Below are positions 36,437 through 45,848 of a stretch of 64,000 nucleotides of DNA, in pieces (positions within the stretch are counted from its first letter, which is position 1; each line of letters starts with the position of its first letter). The notes below the pieces were generated by a model. It saw nothing but the letters and a program-made list of their open reading frames with translations. It was not told where the DNA came from and made no database searches. The stretch is taken from contig NZ_CP060789.1 in NCBI RefSeq assembly GCF_014489575.1, forward strand, positions 2,728,001 through 2,792,000. The letters run 5' to 3'. Origin of the DNA: Tessaracoccus defluvii. Lineage in GTDB: Bacteria; Actinomycetota; Actinomycetes; Propionibacteriales; Propionibacteriaceae. The translations under genes were made by a program, and so were the position numbers.

Positions 36437-38068
36437 ATGCCCTTCTCCCCTGCCGTCGTCGTCGACGGCCTCAGCTATCACCTTCCCGACGGGACCGTCA
36501 TCCTCGACGCCGTCTCGGCCACCTTTCCCGCTGCCCGCACCGGCCTGATCGGCGACAACGGCTCCGGCAAGACCACCCTGCTGCGTCTCATCGGCGGCAG
36601 GCTGCGCCCCACCGACGGCAGCGTGCGGGTGTCCGGTCGGGTCTACACCGTGCCGCAACGGCTGACGGTGGCAGGCACCGTCGCCGACCTGCTCGGCATC
36701 GCCGGGACCGTGGCGGGGCTGCGGGCCATCGAGGCCGGCTCGGTCGCGCAGCAGCACTTCGACGCCGTCGGCGACGACTGGGACGTCGAGGCGCGCGCCG
36801 CCGCCGAACTCACGCGGATCGGGTTGCCCGACGATCCCGGCTTCCTCGGCCGCGGGGCCGCCACGCTCTCCGGCGGCGAGGCGACGCGGATCGCCCTCGC
36901 CGGCGCCTGCCTCGCCCTGGCCGACGTGACACTGCTCGACGAGCCGACCAACAACCTCGACGCCAGGACCCGCGCCTGGCTGTACGACGAACTGGAACGG
37001 TGGGACGGCGCGTTGATCGTGGTCAGCCACGACCGCGAACTCCTGGAGCGCGTGGATGGGCTGGTGGACCTGACCCGGCGCGGCGCCGTCTCCTTCGGGG
37101 GCCCGTTCAGCGCCTATGAGGCGTACCGCGCCGAGCTGCGGGAGGCAGCGGAGCGAGGTTTGCGCGCCGCAGAGGCAGAGCTGGACCGGGCCCGACGGCA
37201 GGCGCAGACCGAGCTCCAGCGCCAGGCTCAGCGGGACCGCTCCGCCCGGCGGGAACTGGCCCGCGGCAACGTGTCGAAGGGCGCCGCCGACTTCTACCAG
37301 AACCGCGCGGAGAAGGGCGCGGGCTCGAAGACGGTCGCACACCAGCAGGCGGTGCTGGACGCCCAGGCCGCCCGCACGGAGGCCGACGACAGGGCCCGCC
37401 AGCCCGACACGATCCGCATCCCCCTGCCGATGACGACGGTGCCGGCGGGCAAGGAGGTGCTCCGCCTCCGGGTGGGAGAGACCCGCCTGGACGTGGTCGG
37501 CCCCGAGCGGATCCGGCTGGTCGGCGACAACGGCTCCGGCAAGTCCACCCTGCTCGCGCTGGTGCTCGGGCTGGACGGTGACGAGCCGTGGCGGCGCGCG
37601 GTGCTGGACGGCGTCAGCCTGGACCTGGCCCCCGCCGTGGCGGTCGGCATGTTGGCACAGAACCTCGACGGCCTCGACCGGTTCCCGAGCGCCATCGAGG
37701 CGGTGCGTGACGCGGCCCCGTCGCGCACCCCGCACGACGCCCGCGCGTTGCTCGCCAGGTTCCTGATCCGCGGCGATCGCGCTGACCAGCCGCCGTCGAC
37801 GATGTCGGGCGGCGAACGGTTCCGCGTCGGCCTCGCCCGGACGCTGTTCGCCGACCCGGCCCCGCAGCTGCTCATCCTCGACGAACCCACGAACAACCTG
37901 GATCTGGCGTCGGTGGAGCAGTTGGTCGGGGCCCTGGAGGACTACCGCGGGGCTCTGCTCGTCGTCACCCATGACGGACACCTGGCCAGCAGGCTGCGGG
38001 TAGAGCGCCAGTGGGAGGCCACCCGGCAAGCCGGTCCGCTCAAGGTGGCGGACCGGCTCATCGGGTGA
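36437..38068 (+). CDS. ABC-F family ATP-binding protein
   Basis: Cytoplasmic twin-ATPase of 543 residues, no membrane domain. Domain 1: Walker A GDNGSGKTTLL, signature LSGGEATRIALAG, Walker B LLDEPTNNLD. Interdomain linker (about 235-330) is helical, Arg/Ala/Gln-rich. Domain 2: Walker A GDNGSGKSTLL, signature MSGGERFRVGLAR, Walker B LILDEPTNNLD. ABC-F proteins act on ribosomes, some protecting them from antibiotics. The short C-terminus and linker resemble MsrA/Vga/OleB-like resistance types more than EttA, but subtype is not certain. The start ATG follows AGGA; a leader ORF precedes it. Confidence 0.88.
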   Translation: MPFSPAVVVDGLSYHLPDGTVILDAVSATFPAARTGLIGDNGSGKTTLLRLIGGRLRPTDGSVRVSGRVYTVPQRLTVAGTVADLLGIAGTVAGLRAIEAGSVAQQHFDAVGDDWDVEARAAAELTRIGLPDDPGFLGRGAATLSGGEATRIALAGACLALADVTLLDEPTNNLDARTRAWLYDELERWDGALIVVSHDRELLERVDGLVDLTRRGAVSFGGPFSAYEAYRAELREAAERGLRAAEAELDRARRQAQTELQRQAQRDRSARRELARGNVSKGAADFYQNRAEKGAGSKTVAHQQAVLDAQAARTEADDRARQPDTIRIPLPMTTVPAGKEVLRLRVGETRLDVVGPERIRLVGDNGSGKSTLLALVLGLDGDEPWRRAVLDGVSLDLAPAVAVGMLAQNLDGLDRFPSAIEAVRDAAPSRTPHDARALLARFLIRGDRADQPPSTMSGGERFRVGLARTLFADPAPQLLILDEPTNNLDLASVEQLVGALEDYRGALLVVTHDGHLASRLRVERQWEATRQAGPLKVADRLIG

Positions 38069-38077
38069 CGGCCGGGG

Positions 38078-38854
38078 TCAGCGGCCTGCGACCTTGTCCG
38101 CCGCGATCACGCGGCGCATGCCCTCGATCGCGACGGGGATGAGGTTGCCGATCTGCGAGGCATCCTTCTCCTCCTCGGTCATGGGCGCGAAGTCATGGTG
38201 GCCCATGACCATCATCACGCCGCCCGCGCGGACCCGCCGGGTCGAGGCGACGAGGAACAGCGCGGCGCACTCCATCTCGGAGACGAGGCAGCCGCCCTTG
38301 ACCCAGGCGTCCCAGCGCTCGTGCAGCCGGCCGGCGACCGGCATGGAGTCCGGCGAGTGCTGGCCGTAGAAGGAGTCCTTCGACTGGGAGACGCCGACGT
38401 GGTAGCGCCGTCCCATGTCAGAGGAGGCCGCGACGAGCCCGTTGATGAGGTCCTGGTGCGCGACGGCCGGGAACTCCATGGGCAGGTAGTGCAGCCCGGT
38501 GCCTTCGTCGCGGATGGCGGCGTTGATGACGGCGATGTTGCCCGGCTGGGTCTCGGGCTGCATGGCGCCCGAGGTGCCGACCCGCATGAATGTGTCGGCG
38601 CCGACGTGGATCAGTTCCTCCACGGCGATGGCGGCCGACGGCCCGCCCATCCCCGTCGAGGTCACCGCGACGGGCACGCCGTCGAGCTCGCCCGCCCAGG
38701 TGGTGTGCTCGCGGTGCGAGGCCACGAAGCGCGGGTTGTCGAAGTGCTGCGCGATGACCTCGCAACGGCCGGGGTCACCGGGGAGGAAGACGTAGCGTCC
38801 GATGTCTCCCTGCTTCAGGTGAATGTGGTATTCGTAGCCCTCCGAATAGGCCAT
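38078..38854 (-). CDS. udp: Uridine phosphorylase-type nucleoside phosphorylase
   Basis: A 258-residue PNP/UDP-family enzyme that cleaves uridine with phosphate. Family patterns: FLPGDPGRCEVIAQHF at the N-terminus, VTSTGMGGPSAAIAVEEL, RVGTSGAMQ and the base/ribose-binding GGCLVSEMECAALF. AAGGAGC precedes the ATG. Divergent from an ArsR-DUF2087 regulator gene, with TTAGATACTC repeats upstream of both, suggesting shared control. Confidence 0.9.
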   Translation of the reverse strand: MAYSEGYEYHIHLKQGDIGRYVFLPGDPGRCEVIAQHFDNPRFVASHREHTTWAGELDGVPVAVTSTGMGGPSAAIAVEELIHVGADTFMRVGTSGAMQPETQPGNIAVINAAIRDEGTGLHYLPMEFPAVAHQDLINGLVAASSDMGRRYHVGVSQSKDSFYGQHSPDSMPVAGRLHERWDAWVKGGCLVSEMECAALFLVASTRRVRAGGVMMVMGHHDFAPMTEEEKDASQIGNLIPVAIEGMRRVIAADKVAGR

Positions 38855-38862
38855 GACGCTCC

Positions 38863-38996
38863 TTAGATACTCGATGTCTTCCCGCCTACGCTAACGCCCC
38901 CCGCCAATCCGCGCTGGCGCGGAGGACCCGTACCCGCGGTTCCCAACTGCCGACCTGCCGGGTAGGCTGCCCAACAGACATTAGATACTCATCGAA
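38863..38996. promoter_or_regulatory. Paired TTAGATACTC elements between divergent udp and ArsR-DUF2087 genes
   Basis: TTAGATACTCGATG at 38863-38876 overlaps the udp Shine-Dalgarno zone and TTAGATACTCATCGA at 38982-38996 lies just before the regulator's ATG. The ten-base match repeated at both gene starts makes these candidate operators for the ArsR-type protein. Confidence 0.55.
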
Positions 38997-39005
38997 GGAG
39001 TCGAC

Positions 39006-39623
39006 ATGGACGTCGACGACAAGGTCGCCCTCCTCAAGACGATCGCCGACGCGACACGGCTGCGGATCCTCGGTCTCCTCGCCACCCGCCCCCACACAGG
39101 CGTCGAGCTGACGGTGGCCCTCGACCTGACGGCGCCGACGATCAGCCACCACCTGCACCGGCTGCGCGACGCGGGCATCGTCACGGCCACCGCCGACGGG
39201 CAGCGCCGCCACTGGTCGATCAACACAGGTCTCCTCGCCGACGTGTCTGCGCCGGACGCCGCCGCGGCAGGGCCCGTTGACCCCGCGCAGGCGAAGGTGG
39301 TGGCCACCTTCTTCGACGGCGAGCGCCTGCGCTCGATCCCGACGAAACGCAAGGCCCGCGTCGCCGTCCTGCTCGAGTTGCTGCGCCGCTTCGAGCCCGG
39401 CCGGCGCTACGCAGAGCGGGAGGTCAACGACATCCTGCGCCAGGCCCACGACGACGTCGCACTGCTGCGCCGCGAACTCGTCGACTACCGCTACCTGCGC
39501 AGGGCGCGCAGCATGTACTGGGTCAACGAGGAGCCGCTGGAACGCTCCGCGAACGAGGCTCAGGAGGTGCCCGCAGGGGAGTCGGACTGGCTGGCGGCGC
39601 TGATCGCCGACGCGACCCCCTGA
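39006..39623 (+). CDS. ArsR-type regulator fused to DUF2087
   Basis: A 205-residue protein. Residues 1-80 are an ArsR winged helix (ADATRLRILGLLATRPHTGVEL, TAPTISHHLHRLRDAGIV) and residues 95-180 are DUF2087 (RLRSIPTKRKARVAVLLELLRRF...AEREVNDIL, VDYRYLRRARSMYWV), a domain common in DNA-binding proteins of Firmicutes and actinobacteria. No metal-binding cysteines. Divergent from udp; the repeated element before both genes suggests it regulates udp. SD GAAGGAG precedes the ATG. Confidence 0.85.
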   Translation: MDVDDKVALLKTIADATRLRILGLLATRPHTGVELTVALDLTAPTISHHLHRLRDAGIVTATADGQRRHWSINTGLLADVSAPDAAAAGPVDPAQAKVVATFFDGERLRSIPTKRKARVAVLLELLRRFEPGRRYAEREVNDILRQAHDDVALLRRELVDYRYLRRARSMYWVNEEPLERSANEAQEVPAGESDWLAALIADATP

Positions 39624-39684
39624 CCGCAGACGGGGCGTCCCCCCGTCTGCCAGACTGGCCGCAGCCGACCCGAGGGGGACTGAC

Positions 39685-41594
39685 ATGATCGTCGGGGCCA
39701 TCATCAACATCGCGCTGCTCTTCGTCGTGGCGAGACGCCTCCTCGGCGTCCCGGTCGGCTGGGGCCGGGTCGTGATCATCAGCACGCTGGTCTACCTCGC
39801 GGCCAGCCCCCTCCTCGAGACCCTGTGGGCCGGGCTCCACATCGACGAGCGGAGGCCGGCCCTCCCCGTCGTGCTGGTGGTGCTGGTGATCGGCGGCTGC
39901 CTCATCGCCGGGGAGCTCGTCGTGTTGGCCGTGCTCGAGGCGCTGCTCCCGACCCGCTCGGTGCCGACCGCCACGAGCCTGGTCACCGGTTTCCCCGCCG
40001 CGGTGCGTCGGACCAGGCGATACCTGGAGATCTGGTGGATCGGGGTCCGACGCGGGCTCACGGCCTACCTCGGCCCGGCGCCCAGGAGCGCCGACGAGAC
40101 CTCCCGCGCTGCCCGTTCGCTGCGCAGGGGCCTCACCGATGCCGGGGTCACGTTCGTCAAGTTCGGTCAGATGCTGGCGACCCGTGCCGACCTGCTGCCG
40201 GGGCCATTCGTCCAGGAGCTGTCGAAGCTGCACAGCCAGGTCGAGGCAGAGCCGTGGGAGGCGGTCCGACCCGTCGTCGAGGAGTCACTCTCCGCCCCGC
40301 TGGACGAGGTGTTCGCCGACCTGGACACCACTCCGCTCGCCGCCGCGTCCGTCGCGCAGATCCACGCCGCCCGGCTCGCCGACGGCACCGCAGTGTTCGT
40401 GAAGGTGCAGCGTCCGCGGGCACGGTCCCAGGTGACGGCCGACCTCGACATCCTGCGTCGGATCGCCTCCCGGCTCGAGCGGCAGACAGACTGGGGCAGG
40501 AGGATCGGGGCCGTCGCGCTGGTCGAGGGTTTCGCCGCCTCCCTGCACGAGGAGCTCGACTACAGGGTGGAGGTCGCCAACATGCGTGGCGTCGGCGCCG
40601 CGAGCGACCTGATCGTCCCGAAGGTCCACACGGACCTCAGCTCGGAACGGGTCATCGTGATGCAGCGCATCGCCGGCCTCCCCCTGTCGTCGGCGGCCGC
40701 CGAGCTCGGACGGCTGACCGACGCAGAACGCGCCGAACTGGCGGAGCGGCTGCTCAGCCAGGTGTTGCGGCAGATCTTCGTCCACGGCGTCTTCCACGCC
40801 GACCTGCATCCCGGCAACGTCATCCTGACGGAGGACGACGACCTCGCGCTGCTGGACTTCGGGTCGGTCGGGCGGCTGGACCGCCCCACCCGCAACGCCC
40901 TCGTCCTGCTGCTCTACGCCGTCGACCGGCAGGACTCGATCGCCGCCACCGACACCCTCATCGACCTGCTTGACCGGCCCGCCGACCTCGATGACCGCGA
41001 ACTGGAGCGCGACCTCGGCCGGATCATCCTGCGCCTCGGCGACGGCGCCGGCGCGTCCGGCGCACTGTTCACCGACCTCCTGGACGTCGTCGTGCGCCAC
41101 GGCTTCCGCGTCCCACCGCAGCTGGCGGCCGTGTTCCGCACCATGGCCACCCTTGACGGCACCCTGCGCCTGATCGACGACGACATCGACCTCATCGGCG
41201 TCGCCCGGCTGCACAGCGCCGACATCGCGCGCACGCTCGTCGGGCGCGAGGCCGCGCAGGAGCAGCTGACCCACCAGCTCGCGACCCTGTTGCCCGTCCT
41301 CGCCCGGCTTCCCCGGCGGATCTCGCGGATCGGCGAGCAGTTGGAGGACGGGACGCTCACCGTGAACGTCCGCCCCTTCTCCGCCGCTGCCGACCGGGCC
41401 TATCTGTCCGGGGTCGGTGGCCAGGTGAACCTGACGCTGCTGGCCTGCGCGGCGGGGTCTTCCTCGTCACCCGCGAGTCGGGCCCCCAGCTGGCAGCCGG
41501 GATCGGGCTGTGGCCGATCCTCGGCGCGACCCTGCTGTTCAGCGGACTGACGCTCGGCGCCCGGGTCGTCACCGCCGTCTTCTACCGCCGCTGA
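39685..41594 (+). CDS. UbiB/AarF (ABC1) atypical kinase (frameshifted near the 3' end)
   Basis: Membrane-associated protein-kinase-like protein; relatives act in quinone synthesis or lipid transport. N-terminal transmembrane segments (residues 1-22, 28-45 and 52-80), then KFGQMLATRADLLP (KxGQ motif), AAASVAQIHAA, HADLHPGNVIL and LLDFGSVGRLD. The frame breaks in GGGG 41454-41457; adding one base restores GVFLVTRESGPQ and a final transmembrane pair typical of the family, ending at TGA 41592-41594, 636 residues. As printed, the frame ends at 41550. Confidence 0.88.
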
Positions 41595-41610
41595 CGGCGG
41601 CCCCCGCGGC

Positions 41611-41616
41611 TAGGGT
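41611..41616 (+). promoter_or_regulatory. -10 box of a probable leaderless promoter (nfo)
   Basis: TAGGGT ends six bases before the ATG at 41623, with no Shine-Dalgarno in between. It begins 17 bases after the UbiB stop. Confidence 0.55.
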
Positions 41617-41622
41617 GGGAAC

Positions 41623-42420
41623 ATGACTCTCCGCCTCGGTGCCCACGTCGACTCCGTCAACCCGCTCGCCGAGGCCGCCGCGCTCGACGCCGGGGTCGTG
41701 CAGGTGTTCCTCGGCGACCCGCAGAGCTGGAAGAAGCCAGCGACGCTGTACCCCGACGGCGCCGCAGCCCTGCAGGAGGCCGCGGCGGCCGCCGACGTCG
41801 TGCTGGTCGTGCACGCTCCCTACACGCTGAACGTCGCCTCGACGAACAACCGGATCCGCATCCCCTCCCGCAAGCTGCTGCAGCAGACCGTCGACGAGGC
41901 GGCCGCGATCGGCGCCCTGGGTGTGATCGTCCACGGCGGCCACGTCACGGCCGACGAGGACCCGGCGGTCGGTTTCGCCAACTGGCGCAAGGCCGTCGAC
42001 GGCCTGAAACTGCCGGTCCCGATCTTCATCGAGAACACCGCGGGCGGCAACAACGCCATGGCCCGCCACCTGGAGGCCATCGAGCGGCTGTGGGAGGCCC
42101 TCGCCGGGTCCGACAACATCGACCGCGTCGGGTTCTGCCTCGACACCTGTCACGCCCACGCCGCCGGCCTCGAACTCGATGGCCTCGTCGGCAGGATGAC
42201 GGCGATCACCGGCCGGATCGACGTCGTCCACTGCAACGACTCGCGCGACGAGGCCGGCAGCGGCGCCGACCGCCACGCCAATCTCGGGGAGGGGCTCGCG
42301 GACGGCGACGCCATCGTCCGGATCGTCACGGAGGCGCAGGCCCCCACCATCCTCGAGACCCCCGGCGGGATCGCCGAGCACGCTGCCGATCTCGCCTGGC
42401 TGCAGGCACGTCTGGGCTGA
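41623..42420 (+). CDS. nfo: Endonuclease IV (AP endonuclease)
   Basis: Zinc-dependent apurinic/apyrimidinic endonuclease for base-excision repair, 265 residues. The TIM-barrel metal ligands appear in VVHAPY, VIVHGGH, IFIENTAGG, GFCLDTCHAHAAG, VVHCNDSRDEAGSGADRHANLGEG and ILETPGG. Length is at the low end of the family (about 265-300). Probable leaderless mRNA. Stands alone. Confidence 0.92.
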   Translation: MTLRLGAHVDSVNPLAEAAALDAGVVQVFLGDPQSWKKPATLYPDGAAALQEAAAAADVVLVVHAPYTLNVASTNNRIRIPSRKLLQQTVDEAAAIGALGVIVHGGHVTADEDPAVGFANWRKAVDGLKLPVPIFIENTAGGNNAMARHLEAIERLWEALAGSDNIDRVGFCLDTCHAHAAGLELDGLVGRMTAITGRIDVVHCNDSRDEAGSGADRHANLGEGLADGDAIVRIVTEAQAPTILETPGGIAEHAADLAWLQARLG

Positions 42421-42522
42421 GATTCCGCTCTCCTGCCCATTTGCGGGCGACGGCATATCCAGGGTTGTCACCTGCCGGTATTCTGACCCTGCCACCACGA
42501 CCCCGACGCGAAGGGACCTGGC

Positions 42523-45426
42523 GTGCTCTATGCCTTGATCGCCGCCCATGCGGTGCTCGGCGCCCTCACCACGCCGCTGCTCCGGAAGATGGGAGCCCGC
42601 GTCTTCTTCGTCCTGGCGCTGGCCCCCCTCACCGCAGCCATCTGGCTGACGGCCCAGGCCCCGCGGATCATCGGCGGCGGCGTCTACGTCGAGACCTACT
42701 CCTGGATCCCTTCCCTGGGCGTCGACCTGACGCTGCGGATGGGCGTCGTCCAGTGGGTGCTGGCGATGATTGTCAGCTGGATCGGTTTCCTGGTCCTGAT
42801 CTACAGCCGCTGGTACTTCGGCGGGCTCACCTCCGGCCGCTCCGCGGCGATCCTCACGCTGTTCGCCGGCACGATGCTGGGGCTCGTCACCGCCGACAAC
42901 CTCGTCGTCATGTTCGTCTTCTGGGAGCTGACGACTGTCTTCTCCTACCTGCTCATCGGGCACGACCCGACCCGCCGCGCCAACCGTGGCGCCGCCCACA
43001 CCGCCCTCGTGGTGACGACGACGGGCGGGCTGGCGATGCTCGTCGGCATCGTCACCACCGGTTCCCTGACCGGAACCCTCTCGCTGGCCGAGATCGTCGC
43101 CGATCCTCCGACCGGGACCCTCGCCACCATCGGCGCGCTGCTCATGCTCGTGGGGGCGCTCAGCAAGTCGGCGCTCGTCCCGTTCCACTTCTGGCTTCCC
43201 GGCGCGATGGCCGCGCCGACCCCGATCTCCGCCTACCTGCACGCGGCCGCCATGGTGAAGGCCGGCGTCTACCTCGTCGCCGTCCTGGCGCCCGCCTACG
43301 CCGACGCACCGTTCTGGCGGCCGGCGGTGCTGGTGCTGGGCACCGTCACGATGATCCTGGGCGGCTGGCGCGCCCTGCGGCAGACCGACCTGAAGCTGCT
43401 GCTGGCCTACGGCACCGTCTCGCAGCTCGGCTTCATGGTGCTGCTGCTGGGAATCGGCACCGAGTCCGGCGCGCTGGCCGGCATCGGCATGGTGATCGCG
43501 CACGCCCTGTTCAAGTCCACCCTGTTCATGTGCGTGGGCCTCATCGACCACTCGGCGGGCACCCGTGACCTGCGCGAGCTGAGCGGCGTCGGCTACCGCG
43601 TCCCGTGGCTCGCCGTCGTCGGCGGCCTGGCGGCGATGTCGATGGCGGGCATGCCGCCGCTGGTGGGCTTCCTCACCAAGGAGGCGGCGTTCGAGTCGAT
43701 CGTGTTCCTGATCAGCGGCGACGTCGAGGGCATCTCGCCACTCGCGGCCGCGGCCATGGACGTCGCGCTGGTCTTCGGATCGGCCCTCACGGTCGCCTAC
43801 TCGCTGCGCTGGTGGTGGGGCGCCTTCGCCAGCAAGGAGGGCGCCCCGGTGCTGACGTGGCACCGGCCCGGCGCCGGCATGTCCTCGGTGCCGATCGTGC
43901 TTGGCACGGCCGGCCTCGTCTTCGGGTTCTTCGGCGGCCAGCTGACGGCGATCCTGAAGGGTTATTCCGACACCGTTGACGCTGGCCAACCGTCGCACGG
44001 CTTTGCCCTGTGGCACGGATTCACGTGGCCGCTGTTCATGACGGTGATCGCGCTCGTCGCCGGCGTCCTGCTGTTCCTCTTCCGGGACAGGATCGCCGAG
44101 ATCCAGGAGACGTTCCCGCAGACCGTGACGGCGGACGACCTGTACCACCGCTCGATGCTGGGCATCGACCGCATCGCCGTCGAGGTGACGGCGCGCTCGC
44201 AGCGCGGCTCGCTGCCGATCTATCTGGGCACGATCCTGGTGACGCTGTCGGCCCTGTCGCTGTACGCGCTGTCGAAGATCCTGACCTGGCCTTCGTACCG
44301 GCTGTTCGACTATTGGCCGCAGCTGCTGATCTGCGCCGTGATGATCGTCGCGGCGATCCTCGCGGCCTGGTCGCGGGGCCGGATCCGCGCGGTGCTGCTG
44401 GTCGGGGTCACCGGGTACGGGCTGGCGCTGCTGTTCGCGATCGGCGGCGCGCCGGACCTGGCGTTGACGCAGGTGCTGGTGGAGACGGTCTCGCTGATCG
44501 TGTTCGTGCTGGTCCTGCGCAAGCTCCCCCGCTACTTCACCAACCGGCCCCTGAGTTCCAGCCGGTGGTGGCGGGTGCTGCTGGCGATCACCGTCGGCAC
44601 CGTCGTGACCCTCATCGGGCTCGTGTCGGTGGGGGCCCGGGTCGCCGACCCGGTCTCGGAACTCTGGCACGAGGCTGCCTACGAGTTCGGCTACGGCAAG
44701 AACGTCGTCAACGTCGCGCTCGTCGACACCCGCGCCTGGGACACGTTCGGCGAGATCTCCGTTCTGGTGATCGCCGCCACCGGCGTCGCGTCGCTCATCT
44801 TCCTGCGTTCCCGCATCAACACCGTCGCCACGACGAAGCAGGTGTTCGCCTCCCGGCCCGATGAGCCGCAGGCCGACACCTCCCCCGGCGTGTGGCTCCG
44901 CGCCGGCCAGACGCTGTCGCCGATGGTCCGCTCGTTGGTGTTCGAGGTGACCACGCGGATGCTGTTCGGCGTCATGATCGTGTTCTCGATCTACCTGCTG
45001 TTCGCCGGGCACAACTGGCCGGGCGGCGGCTTCGCCGGCGGACTGGTGGCCGGCATGGCCCTGATCATCCGCTACCTCGCGGCCGGGCGCCACGAGCTGG
45101 ACGAGGCCGCACCGTTCGACGCGGGTCACCTGCTGGGCGGCGGTCTCCTGACGGCGCTGTTCGCCGCCGTCAGCCCCATGCTGCTGGGCGGCGCCGTCCT
45201 CCAGAGCTACGACCTCGAGCTCCACATCCCCGTCCTGGGTGAGCTGCACATCGTCTCGTCGACCATCTTCGACATCGGCGTGTACCTCGTCGTCGTCGGC
45301 ATGCTCCTCGACGTGGCGCGCAGCCTCGGCTCCGGCATCGACCAACACTCTTCGGAGGAGATCGCCCCGGTGCCGCTGCCCGACTCGACCAAGGCCGTCC
45401 CCGCCCGCTTCGGGGGCCGCGCATGA
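42523..45426 (+). CDS. mrpA: Mrp Na+/H+ antiporter subunit A (with fused B domain)
   Basis: Large membrane subunit of the multi-subunit Mrp antiporter, 967 residues. It resembles Complex I NuoL: proton-channel half TLFAGTMLGLVTADNLVVMFVFWELTTVFSYLLIG is split by other motifs, PTPISAYLHAAAMVKAGVYL carries the conserved lysine, and DLKLLLAYGTVSQLG follows. After about residue 780 a second module (SLVFEVTTRMLFGVMIVFSIYLLF, GHNWPGGGFAGGLVAGM) is the MnhB/MrpB domain, so B is fused. No separate mrpB follows: mrpC starts four bases before the stop. GTG start; AAGGGA upstream. Confidence 0.95.
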   Translation: MLYALIAAHAVLGALTTPLLRKMGARVFFVLALAPLTAAIWLTAQAPRIIGGGVYVETYSWIPSLGVDLTLRMGVVQWVLAMIVSWIGFLVLIYSRWYFGGLTSGRSAAILTLFAGTMLGLVTADNLVVMFVFWELTTVFSYLLIGHDPTRRANRGAAHTALVVTTTGGLAMLVGIVTTGSLTGTLSLAEIVADPPTGTLATIGALLMLVGALSKSALVPFHFWLPGAMAAPTPISAYLHAAAMVKAGVYLVAVLAPAYADAPFWRPAVLVLGTVTMILGGWRALRQTDLKLLLAYGTVSQLGFMVLLLGIGTESGALAGIGMVIAHALFKSTLFMCVGLIDHSAGTRDLRELSGVGYRVPWLAVVGGLAAMSMAGMPPLVGFLTKEAAFESIVFLISGDVEGISPLAAAAMDVALVFGSALTVAYSLRWWWGAFASKEGAPVLTWHRPGAGMSSVPIVLGTAGLVFGFFGGQLTAILKGYSDTVDAGQPSHGFALWHGFTWPLFMTVIALVAGVLLFLFRDRIAEIQETFPQTVTADDLYHRSMLGIDRIAVEVTARSQRGSLPIYLGTILVTLSALSLYALSKILTWPSYRLFDYWPQLLICAVMIVAAILAAWSRGRIRAVLLVGVTGYGLALLFAIGGAPDLALTQVLVETVSLIVFVLVLRKLPRYFTNRPLSSSRWWRVLLAITVGTVVTLIGLVSVGARVADPVSELWHEAAYEFGYGKNVVNVALVDTRAWDTFGEISVLVIAATGVASLIFLRSRINTVATTKQVFASRPDEPQADTSPGVWLRAGQTLSPMVRSLVFEVTTRMLFGVMIVFSIYLLFAGHNWPGGGFAGGLVAGMALIIRYLAAGRHELDEAAPFDAGHLLGGGLLTALFAAVSPMLLGGAVLQSYDLELHIPVLGELHIVSSTIFDIGVYLVVVGMLLDVARSLGSGIDQHSSEEIAPVPLPDSTKAVPARFGGRA

Positions 45427-45848
45427 CCGCCAACCTGCTGCTCGCCGTCACCGCGGGCATCCTCGTCGCCGCGGGCGTGTACCTCCTGCTCGAGCGTTCC
45501 CTGACCCGCATTCTGCTCGGCGTCCTGCTGATCAGCAACGGCGTCAACATGCTCTTCCTGGTGGCGGCAGGCAAGCCAGGTGCCCCGCCGATCATCGGGA
45601 TCTCCGACGAGCCGCCGTCCGACCCGCTGCCGCAGGCGATGGTGCTGACGGCCATCGTCATCACCATGGCGGTCGCCGCGTTCGTCCTGACGCTGGCGTA
45701 CCGCAGCTTCCAGCTCGACGGACACGACGAGGTCGCCGACGACGTCGAGGACGCCCGCATCCGCGAGCTCGCCGACCAGGACGGGACGTCCGAGTCGTAC
45801 GAGGACACCACCTTCTCCACGGACATCCCGGGGGCGGTGACCGAATGA
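45423..45848 (+). CDS. mrpC: Mrp antiporter subunit C
   Basis: A 141-residue NuoK-like subunit with three transmembrane helices (about 1-20, 27-49 and 74-98). The family wording LERSLTRILLGVLLISNGVNMLFLVAAG and MVLTAIVITMAVAAFVLTLAYR is clear, followed by an acidic cytoplasmic tail unusual in length (ending SYEDTTFSTDIPGAVTE). Overlaps mrpA and mrpD by four bases each (ATGA junctions). Confidence 0.95.
   Translation: MTANLLLAVTAGILVAAGVYLLLERSLTRILLGVLLISNGVNMLFLVAAGKPGAPPIIGISDEPPSDPLPQAMVLTAIVITMAVAAFVLTLAYRSFQLDGHDEVADDVEDARIRELADQDGTSESYEDTTFSTDIPGAVTE

Noticed and set aside
41569..45348. A very long open frame on the minus strand opposite nfo and mrpA
   Set aside because: Its translation is charged, Gln/Asp/Gly/Arg-rich low-complexity text with no fold, and the opposite strand holds clear nfo and mrpA genes. 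Long antisense frames are expected at this GC content.
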